Shown here piece by piece: positions 1-6,399 of a stretch of DNA of 7,971 nt. Made by a program: the position numbers and the translations under genes. A model generated the notes under the pieces. The model was given only the letters and a program-made list of their open reading frames with translations. It did no database searches and was not told the DNA's origin. The number at the start of each line of letters is the position of its first letter. The first letter of the stretch is position 1. Source of the DNA: CAZUCU01 sp964589635 (lineage in GTDB: Bacteria > Patescibacteriota > Minisyncoccia > Phycocordibacterales > JAACPR01); assembly GCA_964589635.1 (NCBI GenBank), contig CAZPRI010000025.1, forward strand, positions 1 through 7,971, read 5' to 3'.

Positions 1-33
1 ATAATAATTTGTTTATCATGATAATTTTGTTAA

Positions 34-204
34 TTAAAAAATTGAATACATCGCGAATACTAATAATAAGGCAAGAATAAATAAATCTACCAATCTCTTT
101 AAATCATTTTGCTCTTTGATAGCATTGGTTAGATTTTCCTCGATTTTTTCACCATGAGAAATATCATCAATATGCTCATCTATAAAATCTGTTTCTTCTT
201 CCAT
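34..204 (-). CDS. small tail-anchored membrane protein, 56 aa, unknown function
   Basis: I do not recognise a family. The frame encodes 56 residues from an ATG at 204 to a TAA. It starts with a very acidic, soluble N-terminal part (MEEETDFIDEHIDD), continues with an amphipathic stretch to about residue 38, and ends with one hydrophobic segment at residues 39-56 (VDLFILALLLVFAMYSIF) that runs to the C-terminus. That is the architecture of a tail-anchored protein with its N-terminus in the cytoplasm. The frame is closed by an in-frame TGA just upstream, so the ATG at 204 is the only sensible start. A perfect TATAAT sits six bases upstream of that ATG, which supports a real, probably leaderless gene. 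A role as a small membrane-anchored regulator or scaffold is conceivable, but nothing in the sequence shows it. Confidence 0.6.
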   Translation of the reverse strand: MEEETDFIDEHIDDISHGEKIEENLTNAIKEQNDLKRLVDLFILALLLVFAMYSIF

Positions 205-210
205 TTCATT

Positions 211-219
211 ATTATATCA
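211..219 (-). promoter_or_regulatory. extended -10 promoter (TGaTATAAT) of the 56-aa gene
   Basis: Read on the minus strand, the consensus TATAAT (216 to 211) is preceded by TG one base away, the extended -10 form. Six bases (AATGAA) separate it from the ATG at 204, so the expected transcription start is the A of the start codon. No good -35 box is visible, as is usual for extended -10 promoters. Confidence 0.55.
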
Positions 220-294
220 AGATAATTCAAAATATATAAGAAACGGCTTTCGTCCGCACTTCTCTCTTTTCCGTGAGAACTGTGTATCATAGAA

Positions 295-389
295 TAAATT
301 AAAAAACACCTGAGGACTGTTTGAGTTAGATAAAATTTTACTTTCAGTGAAATTTTAGCAACGAGTTCCGCAAGGTGTTTTTTAATTTA
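295..389. terminator. 95-nt rod-shaped inverted repeat; nrdB terminator and possible small RNA
   Basis: The outer arms 295-311 and 373-389 are a perfect 17-bp inverted repeat (TAAATTAAAAAACACCT against its complement). Inside, 314-318 (GGACT) can pair with 364-369 (AGTTCC, one bulged T), and 325-327 with 360-362. A second hairpin of 11 bp (331-341 with 347-357, one G-T pair) has a TTTCA loop. The outer stem ends in A6/T6 runs on both strands, so it can act as an intrinsic terminator for nrdB, whose stop is about 20 bases away, and also for any plus-strand transcript. It is far longer than an ordinary terminator. A weak plus-strand promoter (TTTTCC at 267-272, 17 bases, TAGAAT at 290-295) would start a transcript near 302 and give an RNA of about 82 nt. 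A MITE-like relic is another possibility. Confidence 0.6.
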
Positions 390-411
390 ATTCGAAGGAT
401 GTTTATTCGAA

Positions 412-1386
412 CTACGCTTTATTGTTTACTTCGTAATTAGTGTTTTGTTGTTCAAAGAAGTTAACAAGCTCCAAAACATCTGTTGATGTTGCCATCCACT
501 TAGCAGGATTAGATACTCCATAATGTGTTTCAAATCCTAACTCTTCCAATCTTCTGTCTGCAATGTGTTTTACGTATTGGTTTACATAATCCGCATTAAG
601 TCCAAGAATTCCATTTGGAAATAGGTCTTCATTATATTTAACTTCAAGCTCTACCCCCTCGATAACCATATCTCTAATCTCTTTTGCAAACTCTTCAGTA
701 ACAAGGTCTGCATTTTCTTCTAGAACATTAAGAATTAGATTGATTCCGAATTTCAAGTGGAGTGATTCGTCTCGAAGGACCCATGTAATCATTGAACCTA
801 AGTTTCTCAGTTTATTTCTTTGTCTGAAAGATAGTAGAACCATGAAACCAGAATAGAACCATGTACCCTCCATAACAATGTTATAGGCAACTAGGTTTCT
901 GATAAAATCCTTTTTACCTTCATCTGATTCAATATCCAACTTTTCGTCCTTCATTCTATTCATGTACTTTTCAATGAAAGCCTCTTTGTTTTTCATTGAT
1001 TCAACATTTGTATGGTGGTTATAAAACTTATCTCTATCTAGAGGAAATGTTTCAAGAACATACTCAAAAGAAACACAGTGATTAGCTTCCTCCCACATTT
1101 GCTTTGCAAGGTACAAGTGACACTCTGGAGATTTCAAGTAAGGGTAAACTCCCAAAGCCAATGTTCTATTCACAATAAGCTCAGCAGGGTTAAAAAATGA
1201 CATAATGAATTCAAGAGCATGTTTCTCTTCATCTGTCATAGTTTCAAAATCATCAAGGTCTTCCTTTAATGGAATTTCGTGAGGGAACCATGTGTTTGCA
1301 ACAGCTTGATCATAGAGCTCTCTTGCCCATGGGTATTTACTTGGATATAAGTTGTAGTCTTTTTCTTCTGGAAGTCCTATTAACAT
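412..1386 (-). CDS. nrdB: ribonucleoside-diphosphate reductase subunit beta, class Ic type
   Basis: This is the radical-generating R2 subunit of an aerobic class I ribonucleotide reductase, 324 residues and cytoplasmic. All six metal ligands are present in the correct spacing: E69, E100 and H103 (in WEEANH), E173 (in MEGTWFYSGF), E207 and H210 (in RDESLH). Two substitutions stand out. The position of the E. coli radical Tyr122 is F107, and the position of ligand Asp84 is E69. This Phe plus Glu pair is the hallmark of the Chlamydia-type class Ic R2, which uses a Mn(IV)/Fe(III) centre instead of a tyrosyl radical. Likely radical-transfer residues are W33, D206 and the near-C-terminal Y318. The gene follows nrdA by 54 bases on the same strand and is presumably co-transcribed. 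No clear Shine-Dalgarno precedes its ATG. The stop is TAG, followed by the hairpin at 295-389. Family assignment is firm; the metal type is inferred from residues. Confidence 0.96.
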   Translation of the reverse strand: MLIGLPEEKDYNLYPSKYPWARELYDQAVANTWFPHEIPLKEDLDDFETMTDEEKHALEFIMSFFNPAELIVNRTLALGVYPYLKSPECHLYLAKQMWEEANHCVSFEYVLETFPLDRDKFYNHHTNVESMKNKEAFIEKYMNRMKDEKLDIESDEGKKDFIRNLVAYNIVMEGTWFYSGFMVLLSFRQRNKLRNLGSMITWVLRDESLHLKFGINLILNVLEENADLVTEEFAKEIRDMVIEGVELEVKYNEDLFPNGILGLNADYVNQYVKHIADRRLEELGFETHYGVSNPAKWMATSTDVLELVNFFEQQNTNYEVNNKA

Positions 1387-1440
1387 AATATATATTTTGT
1401 TATTTTTATAAATTTATTCTTAATCTAATATGTAAGGTGT

Positions 1441-4002
1441 CTATTGGCAAGAATCACATTGCAATCTCTCTTGTGGATCAACAGGGCAAGTGAAGTTTTC
1501 TTTCTTTGAATTAACTGTCACTTTTTCCTTTTCTTCTTCTGTATTTATTTTCATTCCACTTTCAACTGGTTCAGTTGCTGCAAGTTGCTCTCTTTGTTTC
1601 TCCTCTGCAAATCTTGATTTCAGAGCCCCAAACCCTGTTTTACCAAGCTTTTCAGATTTATTTACTTTAATAGTGCTTTGCTCTGCTGTATGTCGTGGTT
1701 TCATGTGTAGATAATATGTTGTCTTAACACCTTTTTTCCATGCGGTCGAATATATGTCCATGATTTCATTATTGTCTCTGGTTGCGAGATACATGTTTCT
1801 TGAGAGAGCTTGATCAACCCATTTTTGAGCTCTGGCAGCAACCTCCACATAAGCATAAGGAGATGTTGTGAAGGATGTTTTGTAAATATCTTTTAATTCT
1901 TGTGGTATTTCATCTATCCCTTCTATATCACCTTGATGTTCAACAATCTTTTCTCTAACCTTCTCCCAAATTTTTCTTTCTTTCAAATCATTCACAAGGT
2001 TAACGTTTATATCTAAGTATTTTCCTGATATTTTATTTCTAGAAAATACCTGTGCAAATCTTGGATCGATTCCTGGAGTTGTATTTGCAACAAGTCCAAT
2101 GTTTGCGTTTGGAGCAATAGCAAGAAGAGTTGCGTTTCTAATCCCCTTCTTCACTTTTGATCGTAATTCATCCCAATCTAATCCTCCATGCTTACTACTT
2201 TTATCAACAGTCAACTCCATCCCTCTTTCTTTTTCAAGCTCTGCAATTGTGTCGAATGGCACCATTCCTTTTGACCATCTTGATCCTTCGAAATGTGAGT
2301 AACTCCCTCTCTCTTGGGCTAGCTTTGTAGATTCATCAATTGCCATGTATGAAATGAATTCAAAAACCTTATCAGCAAAATCATATGTTCCTTCGTTGTC
2401 ATATGAGAACCCAAGTTTTTCTGTTGCGTCTGCAAATCCCATAACTCCGAGTCCAATCGCTCTGTTTTCCTTATCAGATTTTTCTGCTTCTGGAACAGGC
2501 AGGACATTGATGTCGATAAGATTGTCCAAGTGTCTCACAGCAACCCTAACTGTATCTTCCAGTTTTTGCCAAAGGATTTCTTTTGTTTCTCTATCTACGT
2601 GATTTGAAATATTAATTGATGCCAGGTTACAGACAGCAATATTATCCTTATCTTGTGGGAGACAAATTTCTGTACACAAGTTAGACATATGAATTGTTCC
2701 AGTATTATTGTTTAGTGCTCGAACATTAATAGTATCTTTCCATGTTAACCAAGGATGAGAAGTTCCTTGAAGTTGGGCCAAAATTTGCCTGTATTGTTCG
2801 ACAGCCTTTACCTTCTTGTATGTTCTCATTTCTCCATTGTCGGCTTTTTCAATATATTCTTTATACCTTTTTGAGAAAGCTCTACCATAAAGTTCGTTCA
2901 AATCCTTAACTTCTTTTGGATCAAACATATACCACCATTCGTCATTAGCTACCCTATTCATAAACTCATCAGAAATAAACACTGAAGTGTTCGCTGTTCT
3001 CATTCTCAAATAATCATCTCCTGCGTTTTGCTTCCATTCAAGAAAGTCAGGAAAATCTACGTGCCAGTTTTCCATATAGAAAGCTAATGCACCTTTTTTC
3101 TTTCCTCCTCTTTGTACTGCCCTAATGGCTGTGTCTATAATTTTTGCAAAAGGAGTTGGACCCGAAGATGTTGTATTTGAACTTGAAAGAGGTGAGCCAG
3201 AAGCTCTAAGTTTAGTTAGAGAAAGTCCAATTCCTCCTGAGGCCTTTGAAAGCATCATTACATCTGCAACTGTTTTTGAAATATGTTCCATTGAATCTTG
3301 AACTTCCATAAGAAAACAATTCGAAAGAGCTGGTCTTGATGTTCCTGAATTTAGATTTGAAGAACCTGCTGCAAGGTAATCTAGATTAGACATCTTGTTG
3401 TAAAATCTTATTGCTGATGCATTTGGATCCTCTTCGTTATATGAAAACCCCATAGCAATCCTCATAAAGAAGAATTGTGGAGTTTCTCCTGATTCTTGTT
3501 TTTGATTCTTCATTGAATATCTATTCAATAATCCAGAAAGCCCTGCATAGTTGAAAAGTTCATCTCTTTTTACATCTAGAGCTTCGGCAAGCTTAACAAG
3601 ATCAAATTTTTCCTCCATCCTCTTATCCAGGAGTCCTGAATCAACCCATTTCTTGATGTGTTCTGGGAACTTTTTTCTATGTAATGTCTGAGGCGCCTCA
3701 TTGTCATCCTTGTTGTAGTCCCCTAAAACAGTAGCGTAGTTCATTTTAAGAAGAAGTCTTTTTGCAACAGTATCGTATTCTGGATCTTCCTTAATATTTT
3801 GAAGTGCAGCACTAATTGTTGCCTCATCCATTTCTTTTTCAGAAATTCCATCATAAATAGTTAGCTGAGTTTCGGTAGCAATCTGAGTAACCATTGAGAT
3901 CGAATCTGTAAGTCCTTCGGTTGCACGTTCTATAGATTTATTAATTCTATCAGCATCAAAAGGAACCTTTGTCCCATCTCTTTTGGTTACATGAATTTGC
4001 AT
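1441..4002 (-). CDS. nrdA: ribonucleoside-diphosphate reductase subunit alpha (class I)
   Basis: This is the catalytic large subunit, which reduces ribonucleoside diphosphates to deoxyribonucleotides together with NrdB. It has 853 residues. A single ATP-cone occupies about residues 1-93 (starting MQIHVTKRDGTKVPFD) and is the probable site of overall activity control. The all-alpha and barrel domains follow. The redox pair is C229 (in SNCFL) and C458 (in AVCNLASINI). The active-site triad is N441, C443 and E445 in NLCTEICLP, where C443 is the thiyl-radical cysteine. The radical-transfer tyrosines are Y763 and Y764 in TTYYLH. A C-terminal CDSC tail (C849, C852), with a further C839, should re-reduce the active-site disulfide and accept electrons from thioredoxin or glutaredoxin. 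An Asn/Ala-rich PNANIG (631-636) takes the place of the usual Thr/Ser-rich phosphate loop. The ATG at 4002 lies directly before the ATP-cone. No NrdR-box pair is evident upstream. The stop is TAG. Confidence 0.98.
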   Translation of the reverse strand: MQIHVTKRDGTKVPFDADRINKSIERATEGLTDSISMVTQIATETQLTIYDGISEKEMDEATISAALQNIKEDPEYDTVAKRLLLKMNYATVLGDYNKDDNEAPQTLHRKKFPEHIKKWVDSGLLDKRMEEKFDLVKLAEALDVKRDELFNYAGLSGLLNRYSMKNQKQESGETPQFFFMRIAMGFSYNEEDPNASAIRFYNKMSNLDYLAAGSSNLNSGTSRPALSNCFLMEVQDSMEHISKTVADVMMLSKASGGIGLSLTKLRASGSPLSSSNTTSSGPTPFAKIIDTAIRAVQRGGKKKGALAFYMENWHVDFPDFLEWKQNAGDDYLRMRTANTSVFISDEFMNRVANDEWWYMFDPKEVKDLNELYGRAFSKRYKEYIEKADNGEMRTYKKVKAVEQYRQILAQLQGTSHPWLTWKDTINVRALNNNTGTIHMSNLCTEICLPQDKDNIAVCNLASINISNHVDRETKEILWQKLEDTVRVAVRHLDNLIDINVLPVPEAEKSDKENRAIGLGVMGFADATEKLGFSYDNEGTYDFADKVFEFISYMAIDESTKLAQERGSYSHFEGSRWSKGMVPFDTIAELEKERGMELTVDKSSKHGGLDWDELRSKVKKGIRNATLLAIAPNANIGLVANTTPGIDPRFAQVFSRNKISGKYLDINVNLVNDLKERKIWEKVREKIVEHQGDIEGIDEIPQELKDIYKTSFTTSPYAYVEVAARAQKWVDQALSRNMYLATRDNNEIMDIYSTAWKKGVKTTYYLHMKPRHTAEQSTIKVNKSEKLGKTGFGALKSRFAEEKQREQLAATEPVESGMKINTEEEKEKVTVNSKKENFTCPVDPQERLQCDSCQ

Positions 4003-4028
4003 AATTTTTCTTGTTTACTTTTATAAAT

Positions 4029-4066
4029 CCGATCTACTCTAGTCACGAGATAAACACTCCAGTCGG
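4029..4066 (-). promoter_or_regulatory. possible stem-loop at the 5' end of the nrdAB leader
   Basis: The predicted nrdA transcript starts at about 4066 and its first bases CCGACT can pair with AG-A-TCGG at 4035-4029 (six pairs, one bulged A). Inside are two alternative GAG/CTC pairings. The leader continues for about 26 bases to the ATG with only a weak purine-rich AAGAAA as ribosome-binding candidate. It could protect the mRNA 5' end or influence translation; this is inferred from pairing alone. Confidence 0.25.
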
Positions 4067-4072
4067 TTATAA

Positions 4073-4081
4073 ATTATATCA
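4073..4081 (-). promoter_or_regulatory. extended -10 promoter (TGaTATAAT) of nrdAB
   Basis: On the minus strand a perfect TATAAT (4078 to 4073) carries the TG of an extended -10 element. It lies 70 bases upstream of the nrdA ATG, giving a leader of about 64 nt, unlike the leaderless layout elsewhere in this window. No convincing -35 hexamer is found 16-18 bases upstream. A weaker TATAAA about 20 bases before the ATG could be a second start. Confidence 0.5.
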
Positions 4082-4210
4082 ATAAACCTTCCTCTAAAGG
4101 CACTTTTTTACACAAAAAAAGCTATTTTTATCAGTCGAAAACAGAATCAAAAAAAATCAAGATTTAATAAAAAAATGTGGCTAAAAATATGACTTATACC
4201 ATCTATTAAA
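4082..4210. other. AT-rich divergent intergenic region, no gene seen
   Basis: The core of the 253-bp gap between nrdA and rpmJ is rich in A and T runs. I see no open frame with a credible start, no NrdR-box pair (two ACAC-AT-rich-GTGT palindromes), no Zur-like palindrome and no recognisable riboswitch. It probably contains only the upstream parts of the two divergent promoters. Confidence 0.5.
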
Positions 4211-4218
4211 ATTGATGT

Positions 4219-4246
4219 TTGCTTTTTTTACATTTTATGCTAAAAA
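4219..4246 (+). promoter_or_regulatory. rpmJ: tentative promoter of rpmJ
   Basis: TTGCTT at 4219-4224 could be a -35, separated by 16 bases from TAAAAA at 4241-4246. TG at 4238-4239 makes this an extended -10. Transcription would start two or three bases before the ATG at 4256, so the mRNA would be almost leaderless. The match to consensus is only moderate. Confidence 0.3.
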
Positions 4247-4255
4247 TATAGGACT

Positions 4256-4372
4256 ATGAAAGTAAAATCATCACTCAAAAAAGAGAAAGCTGGAGACAAA
4301 CTCGTTCGAAGAAAGGGACGTCTTTACAGAATTAATAAAAAAGACCCAAGAAGAAAAGCAAGACAAGGTTAA
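4256..4372 (+). CDS. rpmJ: 50S ribosomal protein bL36, cysteine-free (C-minus) form
   Basis: This is the smallest protein of the large ribosomal subunit. The frame encodes 38 residues, exactly the usual length of bL36. It begins MKVKSSLKK, has the conserved core LVRRKGRLYRI, and ends with PRRKARQG, matching the canonical KHKQRQG tail. Canonical bL36 binds one Zn2+ through Cys11, Cys14, Cys27 and His33. Here these positions are K11, D14, N27 and R33, so the zinc ribbon is lost and this is a C-minus form. In many bacteria bL36 lies in the spc-type ribosomal operon near infA and rpsM. Here it stands alone, divergent from nrdA and closed by its own terminator eight bases after the stop. Whether a zinc-binding paralogue exists elsewhere in the genome cannot be seen. 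AGGA lies only two bases from the ATG, too close for a normal Shine-Dalgarno. Confidence 0.93.
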   Translation: MKVKSSLKKEKAGDKLVRRKGRLYRINKKDPRRKARQG

Positions 4373-4379
4373 TTAAAAG

Positions 4380-4414
4380 AAATAGCTGCGACCAAAGGTT
4401 GCAGCTATTTTTTT
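4380..4414. terminator. bidirectional intrinsic terminator between rpmJ and the NADAR gene
   Basis: AAATAGCTGC (4380-4389) pairs perfectly with GCAGCTATTT (4401-4410), and ACC/GGT close the loop further around AAA. A run of seven T follows on the plus strand. On the minus strand the complement gives TTTCTTTTAATT. It therefore serves rpmJ and the convergent gene that ends at 4417. Confidence 0.88.
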
Positions 4415-4416
4415 AA

Positions 4417-4950
4417 TCAGACAAATTCTTCCGGAAACTCTTCACGGAGTTGAAATTCCTCACGGTCTCGAATGTCCATCCAAATTCTTCCGAGATAGTT
4501 CTGACCTTCGCTCCCAAACTTCCAGGCAATTCCCCAAGAGCCATCTTCAGGAGAGTCCCCTACAATTTCTCGACCGAAACTCCTAGCAATAGTTCTTCGA
4601 ACATAAGAGTGCTGCTTAAATTTAGCTAGCAAAACCTCTTCCATAAGATTGATTTTTACACTATCCCAATCCTTTCTCCTAGCGTCCCGATTTTTGGAAG
4701 CAATCTCTTTCGCTTCATGTGCAGAAGACGCTTTAAGAATTGAATCTCGTATCTCATGATGATTTATGTCTTCAAGAGTGTCAGGGTCAAAAAATTTTGC
4801 CCACTGATAAAAGTGTTCTGCGGTACTGAAAACGCACCCAGGACTACAATTCAAAACATTACTCTTACCTACTGTCACTTGAAATGCTGAGAAATTATCT
4901 AGGGCATAAAAATATCCCATGTAAAATCTTGCTTGTTTTTTATTGTTCAT
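4417..4950 (-). CDS. NADAR-family protein (YbiA-like N-glycosidase)
   Basis: From the ATG at 4950 the protein has 177 residues, close to E. coli YbiA (about 160). Family landmarks in order: FYALDNFSAF (14-23), the STAEHFYQWAKF segment (42-53) with the probable catalytic E45, an Ala-rich helix ending in AHEAKEIA (77-84), RRKDWDSVK (91-99), the KFKQH segment (110-114), SPEDGSWG (133-140), and the NYLGRIWMDIR signature (151-161). Members hydrolyse N-glycosidic bonds. YbiA acts on riboflavin biosynthesis intermediates, and other members remove ADP-ribose from nucleic acid as antitoxins to DarT-type enzymes. No DarT, macrodomain or riboflavin gene is adjacent, so the substrate is open. The frame stays open upstream to a GTG at 5028, with another ATG at 4995, but these 26 extra residues do not look like the family. 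A TATGAT (5057-5062) could be the promoter. The stop is TGA, four codons before a TAG. Confidence 0.88.
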   Translation of the reverse strand: MNNKKQARFYMGYFYALDNFSAFQVTVGKSNVLNCSPGCVFSTAEHFYQWAKFFDPDTLEDINHHEIRDSILKASSAHEAKEIASKNRDARRKDWDSVKINLMEEVLLAKFKQHSYVRRTIARSFGREIVGDSPEDGSWGIAWKFGSEGQNYLGRIWMDIRDREEFQLREEFPEEFV

Positions 4951-5083
4951 CTTTTGTGCTTTAGTATTCTTTTGGAAGATTAAAACATTACCCATAAAAA
5001 AGCAAACAGTCCCCACCCTTTGGTTCACTTACCTGACACTTCTTCAAGCGAATCGTATCATACTGGTGCTCAAATATATCTAA

Positions 5084-5110
5084 AGAAAAAGTAAAACAAG
5101 GTTGGACCTT
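5084..5110 (-). terminator. weak intrinsic terminator after the DUF2914 gene
   Basis: On the minus strand AAGGT and ACCTT (5110-5106 and 5102-5098) form a five-base-pair stem with a CCA loop. It is followed by a T-rich tract (GTTTTACTTTTTCTTT). It begins 14 bases after the stop of the gene ending at 5124. The stem is short, so efficiency is uncertain. Confidence 0.5.
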
Positions 5111-5123
5111 TGAAATTAATTTT

Positions 5124-6206
5124 TTATTTAGTATCAGAAAATAGTTCTTGTTCTCCGGTAATAAAAATTACTTCAAAATTTTTCCTACCGATTATTTGCC
5201 CGTTTGAGGTTTTTATATTCACTCTCCAATTACCTTCAGTTAAACCTGATTTTGTAGAAAAACCCCTGTAGCCAGTATCACTTCCTCCAGATATAGAGTA
5301 TGGAATTTTACCTAAAGTGATCCACTTATTGTTTGACTCCTTAAATTGCCATTCGTGAATAACCTTCGCATTCAATTTTGTTGGTGCAAAAATTGAAGAA
5401 AAGATATAGAGAGATTCTCCTCTTTTTATTCTAACCTTTTCATATAGAGTGACCCTATCTAAAAAACTTCTTTTTTCGTCCAACACCTTATAATCAGAAC
5501 CTTGTTTTTCCACATAGTGATAGACACCAACTTCTTTTAAGGACAAAGGTATTGGGGGAATAATATTAGTGAAATACAAAAAATTAACTAATATAAAAAT
5601 ACCAGTAACGAATTTAAATATTATGACTCTCCCCTTTATAAATTTTCCACCAATAAAATTCTCTAATAACCAAACATACCCAATAATTAATAATAGGCTA
5701 CTTACCCCACTAAGTATAAAAACCCATGGACCAACTTGTTTTATCAAAATAGGAATAAGAAAAATTAAATATGAAAATAAAGCAAAATAAAATACGGCTA
5801 CTTGAATAATTATTTTTGTAAAATGCTTTTTTAGATACTCTGTTCCAACCATTACTCCAATTAGCAAAATCAAAAATGGCCAAGCAGAAAAAAAGTTGGC
5901 ACTTCTAACATAAAAGATGGTAAATCCAGAGAATATTCCACCAAGAAAAATTAGAAGAATTACACTCAAAAATGGTCTTATCCTTTCAAAAAACAAATTC
6001 TTTTCTTCTTTATATTCAAAAAAAGATAAAGCAAAAATTAAAATTCCAGACAGAATTAAATAACCGCCCAAAATAATATTTTCAAAAAGCATGTCAATTC
6101 TTTGTAGTGTTAATGAATCAATTATAAAACCACCGAATAACGCAATTGGCGCAACAAGCTTTTCATGCTTTTTTATAAAATCTCTACTTTTTAAAAAAAT
6201 ACTCAT
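5124..6206 (-). CDS. seven-TM membrane protein with C-terminal DUF2914 domain
   Basis: The protein has 360 residues. About seven hydrophobic segments are visible at roughly residues 18-35, 43-63, 76-98, 107-121, 131-153, 159-180 and 195-213. A short IPPIPLSLKEVGVYH linker leads to a soluble beta-rich region. Residues about 283-347 match my memory of DUF2914: HEWQF, W295, GG then GYRGFSTKS (312-320), GNWRV (325-329) and GQIIGRKNFEV (336-346). The function of DUF2914 is unknown to me; its placement after the last TM puts it outside or inside the membrane depending on the orientation of the first segment. AGGAA lies six bases before the ATG at 6206, inside the last codons of the 61-aa gene, so the two are co-transcribed and probably translationally coupled. 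AT content is high, as expected for membrane-segment codons. Confidence 0.85.
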   Translation of the reverse strand: MSIFLKSRDFIKKHEKLVAPIALFGGFIIDSLTLQRIDMLFENIILGGYLILSGILIFALSFFEYKEEKNLFFERIRPFLSVILLIFLGGIFSGFTIFYVRSANFFSAWPFLILLIGVMVGTEYLKKHFTKIIIQVAVFYFALFSYLIFLIPILIKQVGPWVFILSGVSSLLLIIGYVWLLENFIGGKFIKGRVIIFKFVTGIFILVNFLYFTNIIPPIPLSLKEVGVYHYVEKQGSDYKVLDEKRSFLDRVTLYEKVRIKRGESLYIFSSIFAPTKLNAKVIHEWQFKESNNKWITLGKIPYSISGGSDTGYRGFSTKSGLTEGNWRVNIKTSNGQIIGRKNFEVIFITGEQELFSDTK

Positions 6207-6207
6207 A

Positions 6208-6393
6208 TTAATTTCCTAAAATTCTCCTCCTTGCTTCAACAACCACATGAGGATTTAATGGCAAAAACTTTAAAACGTCTTTTGCTTCTTGTGGCTGATG
6301 AGCTAGATACTTACATAATTCAATCAATCCTTCAACCTCTTTCTCAAAGGAATCTTTATATGGTTTTACTTCCTCAATTAGATGCTTAGACAT
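6208..6393 (-). CDS. small hypothetical protein, 61 aa, first gene of the DUF2914 operon
   Basis: I do not recognise a family. The protein is charged and predicted helical, with EEVKPYKDSFEKEVEGLIELCKYLA (about residues 7-31) able to form an amphipathic helix. It has one cysteine (C27) and no membrane segment. A second helical part, PQEAKDVLKFL, and a basic VVVEARRRILGN tail complete it. The stop codon is separated by one base from the ATG of the membrane protein, so the two probably act together. A perfect TATAAT six bases before the ATG at 6393 indicates a leaderless mRNA and fixes this start. The upstream tRNA-His gene points the other way, so this is the first gene of the operon. Confidence 0.68.
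   Translation of the reverse strand: MSKHLIEEVKPYKDSFEKEVEGLIELCKYLAHQPQEAKDVLKFLPLNPHVVVEARRRILGN
6213..6217 (-). promoter_or_regulatory. Shine-Dalgarno (AGGAA) of the DUF2914 gene
   Basis: AGGAA on the minus strand ends six bases before the ATG at 6206 and overlaps the last codons of the upstream 61-aa gene. It is the clearest ribosome-binding site in the window, and it belongs to an internal cistron. Confidence 0.65.
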
Positions 6394-6399
6394 TTTTCA

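Noticed and set aside
295..389. tracrRNA or CRISPR-repeat remnant, suggested by the GTTTGAG start and nested stem-loops
   Set aside because: No second copy of the sequence, no spacer-repeat periodicity and no cas gene in the window.
295..389. Bacterial SRP (4.5S) or 6S RNA
   Set aside because: The apical hairpin is AU-rich with a TTTCA loop and lacks the SRP GGAA-type loop and symmetric bulges. It is also too short for 6S RNA.
391..411. Short TTCGAA...TTCGAA hairpin just after the nrdB stop
   Set aside because: Six pairs, no T-tract, and the larger hairpin next to it already explains termination.
1490..2602. Plus-strand open frames inside nrdA (for example 1490-1714, 2099-2302, 2345-2602)
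   Set aside because: They lie antisense to a strongly conserved gene, have low-complexity Ser/Phe-rich products typical of reverse-complemented coding sequence, and have no promoter or ribosome-binding site.
4003..4255. NrdR-box pair or Zur box in the nrdA-rpmJ intergenic region
   Set aside because: I looked for ACAC-AT-GTGT palindromes spaced about one and a half turns apart and for Zur-type palindromes and found none convincing.
4417..4419. TGA read as glycine (genetic code 25 of Gracilibacteria/SR1)
   Set aside because: The NADAR frame ends at TGA after a complete domain, directly before the shared terminator. No in-frame TGA is needed anywhere to keep a conserved gene open.
4951..5028. 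N-terminal extension of the NADAR protein from GTG 5028 or ATG 4995
   Set aside because: The extra 26 residues have no resemblance to the family, no Shine-Dalgarno or correctly spaced -10 precedes either start, and the domain begins right after the ATG at 4950. It cannot be fully excluded.
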